Assembly (NCBI GenBank): GCA_947476825.1
Contig: CANJRV010000015.1
Location: 1-43,858 of the forward strand
Source: Bacteroidota bacterium
Lineage (GTDB): Bacteria; Bacteroidota; Bacteroidia; Chitinophagales; Chitinophagaceae
Reading direction: 5' to 3'
DNA: 43,858 nt
Below are positions 17,264-25,836 of the stretch, piece by piece (position 1 is the first letter of the stretch; every line of letters starts with the position of its first letter). Both the position numbers and the translations under genes were made by a program. The notes below the pieces were generated by a model that was given only the letters and a program-made list of their open reading frames with translations, was not told the origin of the DNA and ran no database searches.

Positions 17264-18082
17264 ATGAATATCTATTTACGCATGATCGGGTTGTTTTTTT
17301 TGACAAACATCCTAATGACAAGTACAACATTTGCACAAAGCAATGCTAAGAAAAGCACCATCAAAGGAGAAGAAATTTCCTATACAAAAGATGGTCTCAC
17401 CATGAAGGGCTATATCGCTTATGATGCTTCTAAAAAGGGAAATCGTCCGGGTATTATTGTCGTGCATGAATGGTGGGGGAGTAATGAGTATGTTCGTACG
17501 AGAGCTCGTATGCTGGCCTCTTTGGGATATATAGCCATGGCGGTGGATATATATGGTGATGGGAAGATGGCGGAAGATCCAAAAACAGCTGGTGAGTATG
17601 CGACTCCATTTTATCAAAACCCAGAATTAGCAAAAGGACGCATTGAAGCTGCCGTCATGAAATTGAAGGAATATCCAGAAACGGACGCCAATAAATTGGC
17701 TGCTATAGGTTATTGTTTTGGTGGAAGCATGGTTTTGAATGCGGCTAAGATGGGCATGGATTTTAAAGGTGTTGTCAGTTTTCATGGAGGCCTTGCTGGC
17801 GTACCTGCTACTGCTGGAAACACCAAAGCCCAGATATTAGTTTGTCATGGAGGTGATGATAAGTTTGTGAGTAAAGAAGATATTACGCATTTCAGAAATA
17901 ATTTGGATTCCATGAAAGTGAAATATCAGTTCATTGTATACCCTGGTGCAACGCATGCATTTACCAATCCAGAAGCTACTGCAAAAGGATTGAAATTTAA
18001 AATGCCCATCCGTTATAACGAAGCTGGCGATAAGAAATCATGGAGCGATATGAAGAAATTCCTTGCGAAAATATTTGGGTAA
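17264..18082 (+). CDS. Secreted dienelactone hydrolase family protein
   Basis: 272 residues with a signal peptide (about 1-25, ending TTFAQ). The mature part is a dienelactone-hydrolase fold with a cysteine nucleophile: Cys151 in GYCFGGS, acid Asp198 or Asp199 in GGDDKF, and His231 in ATHAFTNP. HEWWG near residue 70 supplies the oxyanion-side motif usual in the family. True dienelactone hydrolases act in chloroaromatic degradation, but periplasmic members like this are common and of unknown substrate. The stop is one base from the stop of the convergent permease gene. Confidence 0.9.
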   Translation: MNIYLRMIGLFFLTNILMTSTTFAQSNAKKSTIKGEEISYTKDGLTMKGYIAYDASKKGNRPGIIVVHEWWGSNEYVRTRARMLASLGYIAMAVDIYGDGKMAEDPKTAGEYATPFYQNPELAKGRIEAAVMKLKEYPETDANKLAAIGYCFGGSMVLNAAKMGMDFKGVVSFHGGLAGVPATAGNTKAQILVCHGGDDKFVSKEDITHFRNNLDSMKVKYQFIVYPGATHAFTNPEATAKGLKFKMPIRYNEAGDKKSWSDMKKFLAKIFG

Positions 18083-18083
18083 A

Positions 18084-19346
18084 CTAACTGCGAATCGCTA
18101 CTACAGGATTTAAGCCTGCAGCACGTTTGGCAGGAATGATACCAGCCAAAATGCCAACCACAATACTGATGGTAATACCGATCAAAAAATTGTTGAGAGA
18201 AATAGTGATGGGGAAACCTACTGGTCCGGATAAGACTAATGTGAGCAGAAATACAAGTAGTATACCAATAAAGCCACCCAATAAACAAAGGATAACAGAC
18301 TCTACTAAAAACTCAGAAAGGATAGCGGTGGATGTTGCACCGATAGCTTTTTTAACACCAATAAATGTTGTACGTTCTTTCACAGAAACGAACATGATAT
18401 TGGCGATACCAAAGCTACCAACCACCAAAGAAAATAAACCAATCAACCAACCAAAAATATTGAAGTTGACAAAGATGGCACTGATACCATTTTGTATGGC
18501 ATCTAATTGATTGAATGAAAAATTATCTGCTTCTCTGGGGCGTAATTTTCTTTTCGCTCGTAGAATAGATTTAATTTCATATTTCATTTCTTTCAAATTG
18601 AATCCTTTCTTGGCTTTTACCATCATCATTGGATCTAAAAAACCATTGGAATTATTATTGTCAATTTTTCGAAATGAACTTAAATAATTGTAAGTCACTA
18701 TAGCACCATTGTCAAAATCAAAGCCAGTCATGGTTTTGCCTTGTTTTTTTAAAACGCCGAGTATAGAATATTGCTTAGAAAATAGACGTATGCTTTTTCC
18801 AACTGGACTAATATTATTGCCAAATAATTCACTCGCTACTGTTGAACCAATCACTACGCCATTGCTTTGAAAGCCTTGCATTTCACTGATGGAAAAATAA
18901 CGACCTTCGGTGATGTCTATTGGTTGTAGTTTTTCAAAATTACTCGTAACCGCAAAAATGCTTACGCCTTTTACATCTCGTTGTTGGAATTGAATATTTT
19001 GGGATTCATCTGAATAGCATAAGGTAGCAAAGGCAGCACTAGGCGCGTTTTTCGCTATGGTTTGTGTTTCGTCATAATTGCAAACTGGACGAGCTTTATA
19101 TTTCCACCAAGCATATTCTCCTTCACCTTCGGGTATCCATGGAAACTTGCCAACATACAAAACATTACTGCCTAAGGACTCCATATTGCTCTGGATATTT
19201 TTTTCTAAACTATCAAAAACGGTTAATACACTGATGACACAAAATACGCCAATAGCAATACCTAGCAAAGAAAGAAAAGTACGTAATTTATTGGTACGCA
19301 ATTCTTGAAATGCTGTTTTGATATATTGACCAAGGTTATTCAACAT
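18084..19346 (-). CDS. MacB/FtsX-type ABC transporter permease
   Basis: 420 residues. One membrane segment near the N-terminus (about 20-45) is followed by a MacB-like periplasmic domain (about 46-280) and an FtsX domain with three membrane segments (about 290-410), including ANIMFVSVKERTTFIGVKKA and the GxxAGxxPAKRAA end motif. Such permeases work with a LolD/MacB-type ATPase to move lipoproteins, peptides or drugs by mechanotransmission. No ATPase gene lies next to it here, and the gap upstream is repeat-rich, so its partner must be elsewhere. Confidence 0.92.
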   Translation of the reverse strand: MLNNLGQYIKTAFQELRTNKLRTFLSLLGIAIGVFCVISVLTVFDSLEKNIQSNMESLGSNVLYVGKFPWIPEGEGEYAWWKYKARPVCNYDETQTIAKNAPSAAFATLCYSDESQNIQFQQRDVKGVSIFAVTSNFEKLQPIDITEGRYFSISEMQGFQSNGVVIGSTVASELFGNNISPVGKSIRLFSKQYSILGVLKKQGKTMTGFDFDNGAIVTYNYLSSFRKIDNNNSNGFLDPMMMVKAKKGFNLKEMKYEIKSILRAKRKLRPREADNFSFNQLDAIQNGISAIFVNFNIFGWLIGLFSLVVGSFGIANIMFVSVKERTTFIGVKKAIGATSTAILSEFLVESVILCLLGGFIGILLVFLLTLVLSGPVGFPITISLNNFLIGITISIVVGILAGIIPAKRAAGLNPVVAIRS

Positions 19347-19612
19347 TAATTTGAAATGGTAAATATAGGGAGAAGATGTTAGTTGCGTATAATTCCCTTT
19401 TTTTTAGTTGGAGAAATGTAAGAAGGTATTATAAATTTGATGATCGCACTGTTTCAGAAATGGATCTGAGAACTATTTGCTTTTATACATTCTTATCGAA
19501 TAAATATATTCTTCAGTTTGGACATTAGAGTTAATTTTGTTTTAGATTATTTTCGAGATTTAAATAAATGTTGTAGTGGACACGGGTTGCAAACTGCTTC
19601 TGTGTTTTTTTT
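19347..19612. other. Gap before repeats; no gene seen
   Basis: An AT-rich stretch upstream of the MacB-type permease gene. It should hold that gene's promoter, but I find no convincing TAnnTTTG box, and no RNA gene or ORF. Confidence 0.4.
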
Positions 19613-19762
19613 ACCACAGAGTAACACTGAGTTTTAACACAGAGTTGCAAGGAGTTTGCCTTTGTGTGCCTCTTTGTTTATTTTTTTACCACAGAGTTGC
19701 ACTGAGTTTTACCACAGAGTTGCAGGGAGTTTGCCTCTCTATGACTCTGTAGTTAATCATTC
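19613..19762. repeat. Two direct copies of an ACCACAGAG-type repeat
   Basis: Two copies offset by 75 bases, beginning ACCACAGAG at 19613 and 19688. Each runs ACCACAGAG-TnnCACTGAG-TTTT-A(A/C)CACAGAG-TTGCA(A/G)GGAG-TTTGCC and ends in a T/C-rich tail, so there is also an internal 9-10-base periodicity. Such CACAGAG-rich repeats occur between genes in many environmental bacteria. Confidence 0.75.
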
Positions 19763-19816
19763 TTTTTTTACTTCTGAGTTTGTCTTTGAAGCTCCAATTT
19801 TTTATCAAATCCACCT

Positions 19817-20092
19817 TTACCTTCTTCTTGCCGCTTCTCTACCGCCACCGCCAAGTCCACCGAGGCCAATGATAAAACCTAACCAATAAAAGAACCCGGT
19901 ATTGTGTTCAGCATAAATACCGCAATGCACACCAAACAATTTTCCTATTAATGCAAAAACGAAAAGGAAACCATGTAGGATGCCAGAAAAGAAACCATAG
20001 CTAGCAGCAGTATGTCCAGCCGGCGCGCAGGACATGAGATTGAGCGCACAAAAGAAGAATATTAGTATGTAGCATAAAGTTTGTTTTTTCAT
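19817..20092 (-). CDS. Small membrane lipoprotein
   Basis: 91 residues with lipobox LMSC (Cys22) and then two hydrophobic segments, around FFSGILHGFLFVFALIGKLF and FFYWLGFIIGLGGLGG. A motif GVHCGIYAEHNTGFFYW between them recurs in small Bacteroidota proteins I have seen, but the family has no known function. The glycine-rich tail followed by REAARRR is unusual. Inner- or outer-membrane location is uncertain. Confidence 0.65.
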   Translation of the reverse strand: MKKQTLCYILIFFFCALNLMSCAPAGHTAASYGFFSGILHGFLFVFALIGKLFGVHCGIYAEHNTGFFYWLGFIIGLGGLGGGGREAARRR

Positions 20093-20102
20093 AAGTGTAC
20101 TT

Positions 20103-20164
20103 TTTTACATTTTACATTTTACATTTTACTTTCTTCTAACTACTCATTACTAACTACTAATTTA
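20103..20164. repeat. Degenerate heptanucleotide repeat array (locus 3)
   Basis: Read on the minus strand: GTTAGTA, ATGAGTA, GTTAGAA, GAAAGTA, then AAATGTA three times and AAAAAGT, all in one 7-base register. The array contains the last six codons and the TAG stop of the adjacent propeller protein gene. Confidence 0.8.
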
Positions 20165-21396
20165 CTCGTTCTCCCAACTCTTCCATTCTCGTTCAAGCGA
20201 TAAAAATAAATGCCTGAACCAAAATTATTTTCTGGTAATGACAAGAAATTGTTTCCTGTATGCAATGAAGTTTTTAAATGGAGTACACCATAGATGTCTA
20301 GTATTTCAAGTGATACATTTCCGGCATTTGTACTTTGTAAAATAATATTGATTTTGTCTTTTGCCGGATTGGGATAAATACTCACCTGAGACGATGTATT
20401 ATTCTCTTCCAAATTTGTTGGCACGCTTTCATCAAATCGCGCTAAGCCATTGTCTGTTCCTATCCATATAATGCCTTGCTTCTCTTGTGCGATGGTATTG
20501 ACTTTATTATTCGGCATTGGCGAATTATAGGTTTCCCAATAGGTCCAATTTGTACCATCATATTTTACCAAACCAGTCAAATGACTACCCATGTATTTAT
20601 GTTGCATAGAGTCAATTAAAATACAATTTACAGTCCATGCAGAATCAGCAGGCGTATTACCTGGATAATACCATTCCCAAGTTATGGAGTCGGTATGTTG
20701 CGACATGATACCCTTGCCAGCCGTGCCATACCAGCGATTTTGGCTACTATCTAATGCAATGGAAAATACAAAATTGTCTTGCAAGTAAGAATTCGAAACA
20801 TTGTACTGCACAAAGTTTGTATCTGTCATATAGAAGAGTCCAGAATTTAAACTGCTAATATATTTGACATTATTTTTATCGATGGCAATGTCATGAATAT
20901 CAATTAAAAAATAGGGCGTGTTGTTGTGATTCCAAAACGTAAAATTGGTATCATCAAATTTTACTAAACCATTCGCGGTGCCAATCCATTTATTGCCTGA
21001 TGTGTCGAAGGCAATACATTTTATTTCATCGCTGGGAAGTCCTGAATTGGTGGTGTTCCAAACAGTCCAATTGGTTCCATCAAATTTTGCTAATCCGCCA
21101 TTGTTTGTGCCTATCCATTTTACATTATTTTTATCTGTTTTGATAGATAAAATATTGTCATCTGGTAGGCCAGAATTAAGGGTAGTATACATCGTCCATG
21201 TGGTATCATTATACTCGCCTAAGCCATAGGCACATCCAACCCATTTATGGTTGTTGTTGTCGATAGATACTGCTCTAATACCATTGTCTAATAAGGCTGA
21301 ATTACTCGTTTTATATATTGTCCAAGCTGTCTGTGCGTTTGCTGAAAAATTGCAAATACTAAGTAGCAATGCTATTCGAAAGATGATTTTAGGCAT
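20140..21396 (-). CDS. T9SS-sorted beta-propeller protein
   Basis: About 418 residues from the second ATG (21396). After a signal peptide (ending SANAQ), at least five repeats of the form NxxKWIGTxxGLxKFDxTxWTxW make a propeller like the sensor domains of hybrid two-component systems. The C-terminus has a T9SS type A sorting domain beginning VSIYPNPAKDKINI and containing GSGIYFYRL. It is a predicted cell-surface or secreted protein of unknown ligand. The end (LVVSNE) and stop are encoded by a heptamer repeat array. It follows the lysyl-oxidase-like gene by 9 bases or fewer and is probably cotranscribed. Confidence 0.88.
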   Translation of the reverse strand: MPKIIFRIALLLSICNFSANAQTAWTIYKTSNSALLDNGIRAVSIDNNNHKWVGCAYGLGEYNDTTWTMYTTLNSGLPDDNILSIKTDKNNVKWIGTNNGGLAKFDGTNWTVWNTTNSGLPSDEIKCIAFDTSGNKWIGTANGLVKFDDTNFTFWNHNNTPYFLIDIHDIAIDKNNVKYISSLNSGLFYMTDTNFVQYNVSNSYLQDNFVFSIALDSSQNRWYGTAGKGIMSQHTDSITWEWYYPGNTPADSAWTVNCILIDSMQHKYMGSHLTGLVKYDGTNWTYWETYNSPMPNNKVNTIAQEKQGIIWIGTDNGLARFDESVPTNLEENNTSSQVSIYPNPAKDKINIILQSTNAGNVSLEILDIYGVLHLKTSLHTGNNFLSLPENNFGSGIYFYRLNENGRVGRTSKLVVSNE

Positions 21397-21405
21397 GTTC
21401 AAATC

Positions 21406-23475
21406 TTATTTAATAATTAATTTAGTATTGTAAGTTTTTCCTTCATGATTCAAATTGAGCATGTAAACTCCTTTTGCTAAATCTTTCACATGAATGTCGC
21501 CTTTGTATTTGCCAGAAAAGTTTTGGATTTCTTTACTGTATATAATTTTACCAACACAATCTAGAATTTGAATGGTATAATTGGCCGTCGTACTATTTTC
21601 AAAACTCAATGTGAAATTTCCATTATTCGGATTAGGGTAAACATGAATGGACTGACCAAATACATCATCCAAACCTGCAGGATAACAAGGTTTTACATAG
21701 GCTACCACTGGCACTTTCGTGCTAGGACAAGTAGAATTTGTGGTTGCAATTTTCCAATCGTAGAAATAATAATAGCCAACATTTCCTGCATCTGAACTCC
21801 AAATACTCACTACGCCTGGTACTTCATAAGGAAAACTAACACCGTTACCATTATTCCTATAAAGGCTATCAGGTGCTGCACAATGCAAACGATATTTTAC
21901 ACCTGGTGTGATATTGAAATTCAAAGGAACAGTTTGCATATCTAATCCAATATTTACTGTTGCAGTTTGTAAAATGGCGCCAGTAGAATCTTCCAATGTG
22001 ATCGTTCTATTACCTACAGATCTTGACCAAACTTTTACAGATTGTAAATTGAAAGGAGAAAAACAATCAAAAACTAAATAGTGACTTGCATTGCTATATC
22101 CACCTACGCTCATTTCATAATCGGCTGGAGGTGCAAAAAGTGTGTCATTATGTGTGGTTACATTTTCTACATAATAGGTTGTAGGTACTGAAATATTTGG
22201 TGTGTAAAATGTGTTACCTGTTCCAACCAAAGTATTCGTACCATCATACCAATTTAAGTTGCCACTTCCAGTTGCTGTAAGCGTATCTATACCAGCATTG
22301 CAAACCGTATCTCCAACAGCAATTGGTAATGGTGAGGATACTTGTGTTACATGAAAAGGAGGAGACGTTACGGTGCCACAATAAGTTGTAACTGTACATG
22401 TGTAATCCATCGTGTTAGAAGGGACAGTAATGCTTTGTGTGTGGGCACCATTGGACCATGAGAAATCAGTACCTGCTGTTGCTGTTAATGTAATTGAGTC
22501 ACCTTGGCAAAGCACACCAGATTTTTCGGCAGTGATTTCTACAATCGGGTTAGAAGATACTTGTTGCGTTAGCGTCCAATAATCCCAAGTGTAATTATTG
22601 TTCTCATTAGATTCTAAGAAATGGTCGTCTGGATCAACAACAATAACGATTGCATATAATCCATTACACGTTCCTGGCGGAATTGGAATCCATTGCCCAT
22701 CCAATGTATTCCAATAAATATCTAAATGTCCAACACCAATACCTTGAATGGTAGGAGAGCAATTATAGTTAGCATCCAAATTATATTGTAAGCCGAAATT
22801 CGCATTGGTCAAATAATTACCTGCGGAGTCTTGGCAGTGTTGTGGATTAGAGGAGCAGTTACCATAATCCATGAGACAAAACCCTACTTTATGTCCTTGC
22901 GAAACGATTGGCCAATGTAAAGGATTAGGGTCTGATGTCGGAATTCTTAATGTATAAATTTCCCAATCGTCAACATGGTAATGCGAATGGGTTGGGTGAT
23001 ATGTCATGTGACCAGTCTTACGTTCACTGTACGTCATTATATTGCCATTTTTATGATAGATATCTTGTATCAATAATTGATGTGGATTATTTGCACCATT
23101 TGGGCAATTGGGTACTATGCTGGTTGAAGCGCTTGGATTATAAACTGAAATAGTATCTGTTCCGCAAAGGAACCATTGATAGCCGTTTTGATCCACACCT
23201 TTTACTTCTAATGGACCAAAGCCTAAGTTGGGCGTAGATCCTGTAATGGTTAATCTACCTCGGTTTGGAAGCGGTGCTGTTTGCGAATATTCTGCGGGTC
23301 CTCCATTGTAGGTTAGAATTGCATATTTTGAAACCACCATATCTGGAAGTAAATCGCAATTGGTTTGTAAGGAGTCTTCACACTTGCAATTGGTTGCATT
23401 GGTGAGTGTGCATTGTGCCCAGTTTACTTGTGTCATGCCAAGCATGCATAAGAAGAGTAGTAGAGATTTTTTCAT
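21406..23475 (-). CDS. T9SS-sorted lysyl-oxidase-like protein
   Basis: 689 residues. After the signal peptide (1-20) residues 40-300 match the lysyl oxidase family: the copper motif HSHYH (His163, 165, 167) preceded by His160; GHKVGFC with Lys196; DIYWNTLDGQW with Tyr254; and ESNENNNY. Lys196 and Tyr254 align with the two residues that form the LTQ cofactor in animal LOX. Ig-like domains follow (about 305-470), then a further beta domain and a T9SS type A domain (IHVYPNPNNGNFTLSF to the end). Predicted copper amine oxidase on the cell surface, able to oxidise lysines in proteins; activity is inference. Upstream of and probably cotranscribed with the propeller protein. Confidence 0.85.
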   Translation of the reverse strand: MKKSLLLFLCMLGMTQVNWAQCTLTNATNCKCEDSLQTNCDLLPDMVVSKYAILTYNGGPAEYSQTAPLPNRGRLTITGSTPNLGFGPLEVKGVDQNGYQWFLCGTDTISVYNPSASTSIVPNCPNGANNPHQLLIQDIYHKNGNIMTYSERKTGHMTYHPTHSHYHVDDWEIYTLRIPTSDPNPLHWPIVSQGHKVGFCLMDYGNCSSNPQHCQDSAGNYLTNANFGLQYNLDANYNCSPTIQGIGVGHLDIYWNTLDGQWIPIPPGTCNGLYAIVIVVDPDDHFLESNENNNYTWDYWTLTQQVSSNPIVEITAEKSGVLCQGDSITLTATAGTDFSWSNGAHTQSITVPSNTMDYTCTVTTYCGTVTSPPFHVTQVSSPLPIAVGDTVCNAGIDTLTATGSGNLNWYDGTNTLVGTGNTFYTPNISVPTTYYVENVTTHNDTLFAPPADYEMSVGGYSNASHYLVFDCFSPFNLQSVKVWSRSVGNRTITLEDSTGAILQTATVNIGLDMQTVPLNFNITPGVKYRLHCAAPDSLYRNNGNGVSFPYEVPGVVSIWSSDAGNVGYYYFYDWKIATTNSTCPSTKVPVVAYVKPCYPAGLDDVFGQSIHVYPNPNNGNFTLSFENSTTANYTIQILDCVGKIIYSKEIQNFSGKYKGDIHVKDLAKGVYMLNLNHEGKTYNTKLIIK

Positions 23476-23711
23476 TGTATTTATTTGTGATAGATGATTA
23501 CAATCTATAAAAATAGAAAAAGTAATTATATTATTCTATAAACTTTTTTTGGGAGATGAATTTTGACAGGATGAATTTTTGTAAATGATTACTTTTTACA
23601 AATAAATTTTGTGGTAGAATACAGAACGACAGTTAAACCGAATTTCGTACATACACAACCTACTACTTGGAAGAGAATCTCTGCTGCAAACTTGTTTATA
23701 CTGAATAGGTA

Positions 23712-24080
23712 TTATCGAATGGAATTAAGTTTAATAATAGAACCTCCAGATTCTTCATTTAATTCTAAAATTAAAGTACTTGCATTTTTGTATTCGATTT
23801 CATACCAACCTCCTTGATTGAAATTTAATCGAATGATGTTTTTCCTTACTTCATATTTTCCTTTTCCACTGATGCTGAATTTTAAACTTGAATCTACTGC
23901 ATGGGCATTGATGACATCCAATGGAAGTTTATCTGCAATAAATGTAAAGTCTTTACCAAATTTGATTTGACATTTTTCAATGTCATTTCTCCAAACACCT
24001 TGTAATTCATTCGGGCATTTTTCGGAACAAGAACTTAAGATGAATAAACAAAAAGAAAGGAGAAATGTAATGTGCTTCAT
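23712..24080 (-). CDS. Small lipoprotein, lipocalin-like
   Basis: 122 residues with lipobox LSSC (Cys18) followed by a compact beta-rich body with LQGVWRND near its start and a GGWYEIEYKNASTLIL strand, the pattern of small lipocalin-like Bacteroidota lipoproteins. No specific family or ligand can be named. It stands alone between the lysyl-oxidase-like gene and the broken VWA gene. Confidence 0.6.
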   Translation of the reverse strand: MKHITFLLSFCLFILSSCSEKCPNELQGVWRNDIEKCQIKFGKDFTFIADKLPLDVINAHAVDSSLKFSISGKGKYEVRKNIIRLNFNQGGWYEIEYKNASTLILELNEESGGSIIKLNSIR

Positions 24081-24234
24081 GTCATTTCGTTTGTAATTAT
24101 TTTTTAGTTAGGATTTAAACTTTCATTTGCAAATTCAAATTCTGAAATTTCATTTCTCAAATGTAATTATTGTAGTTTATTTTTTAGATATTTTTTTTGA
24201 AAAGGGTTCATCTAAAAAAATATAAATTTCAACA

Positions 24235-25820
24235 TTAAAAAGTCTTCAAATTTTTTACTAAGGTCAACATACTATTTGGATTGTTGGTATCATATAACCA
24301 ATTGTTGTCAAAGTCTTTGATGGTGGTTGGATTTCTTATAGTGCCAATTACAAGACTATGAAATTGGGTTTTCTTTTCTTTGGCTTTTAATATTTGTAGC
24401 TGTATGGGTAATTCAAAATCAGGCATGATAAAATCGGAGAGCATAATAATGTCTGCTTTTCGGAAATCTTCTGTTTCCAATAGGTTCAAGGCTTCTTGCA
24501 TGGCTGGTGTAGCATCGGTACCGCCGTTGAAACTCATCGATAAAAACTCAATGAGTTTGTCTATAGAGGTTTTGAAGTCTGTTAAATTCAGGGTCATCAA
24601 TTGTGTTGAATAAGAGATTAGAAACACTTGCGATTGTCGCGTATAGCAATTTTTAGGATAGCAAAGCAAAGTGTTTTAGAAACAGTTTCTGCAGTTCCAT
24701 GCATAGATCCACTGGTATCTACACAAATAATAAATGGACCTTGCGCGTCTTCATCTTGTTTCCTTTTTTTATTCTTCTCCTCATTATTCGATAAAATATT
24801 GGCTTGGTATTCAAAGGTTTGTAATTTCTTTTCGGCAAACTTTTTGAAGAATATAAATTGCATGGTTTCGTCGGCAAGTAAGGCCGTTTCCGTAGGGAGT
24901 AGGCTGCTTAAGTCATCACTTTCTTTGATACCAATTAAGTCTGCTTTGCTAGCGTATTCCAATTTCCATTGTTGCTTGATATCGATAGTACTAAAAGATT
25001 TTTCTTCCAGTTCCTTTTCTGTTTGTCGCATTCTACCCAACATTTCTGCTAGATCTTGCAAGGCCTTATCCTTTTTTAATAATTCGGCATAGCGATTTAA
25101 AATATCAAAATTTACACTTTGCCATTTACCTTTACTTAGGTCCCATAGTCGGCTTATCTCATTTGTAAATGGTTCTAATTCTTCTTGTAATTTTTCTAAT
25201 TCTTCTATTTGCTCAAAAAGTTCATTACAAAATCGTCTTCTTTCTAATTCAATAATTTCTTGTTCCCATTTCGCTTGTTTTTCTTGTATCAATGCGCTCC
25301 ATTTTTCTATAAAATGTTCTTGAATACTTTCAAAACTTTGGGTTGGATTTTTTTCTAATTTTTTATTTTCAAAACTATTTTTAAATTCCTGTTCATAAAA
25401 ACTAGGGTCTATTTCTTTTCTGCTATAAGTATCATCTAGATGGCGTTTTACTACTTTCCAATCATTTTGGAACTTCTCTCTATTGGAATTTTGAAATATG
25501 TCCTTTAGTTCATTTTCTTTAACGAATGGGTCTGCTGTTTTATTGATTGTTTTTTTTGTATTGTTGATGAAATCTAAAATATCTATCGTTATTTTTTCTA
25601 TTAATGGAGGGTCATGTTGTTGGCAAAGTGAACGTATGCTTTCATGTCCTAGAATAATGTCTATCGCAGTAGTAAAATTTTCTGTTTCCGTATTGGGAAT
25701 GCCGATGCTTTGCTCAGAAAGCTCAAGCATGTGTTCGAAAACTGTACGGGCTATTTTCTTGCGCTTTGCACGATTGGCAATGATGCCAAATGTTTCAAAT
25801 TTATTGAATGGATTTATCAC
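24235..25820 (-). pseudogene. VWA-domain protein (ViaA/CoxE-type), frameshifted
   Basis: The first 400 codons (25820-24618) encode a long helical region rich in Glu/Lys and then the start of a VWA domain with the MIDAS motif DTSGSM, ending at NRKCF plus TAA. The rest of the same VWA domain continues in another frame from about 24623 (FLISYST, then the second MIDAS part FNGGTDATPA and MLSDF) to 24235. One missing C in TTC[C]TAATC would restore a single reading frame of about 530 residues. VWA proteins of this kind work with the MoxR ATPase encoded just upstream (16 bases). As read, the MIDAS site is split and the protein should not work. Confidence 0.85.
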
Positions 25821-25836
25821 GATTCGCCTCTATTGA

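Noticed and set aside
24600-24640. Programmed -1 frameshift in the VWA gene (U UUC UAA slip by tRNA-Phe)
   Set aside because: Possible on paper, but no full slippery heptamer or strong downstream stem is seen, and the partner ATPase gene is also broken, so mutation is simpler.
24628-25092. Long open frame opposite the VWA gene, and similar opposite-strand frames at 4773, 11677, 42039 and 43089
   Set aside because: They mirror real coding sequences, show no family motifs and have biased, low-complexity composition.
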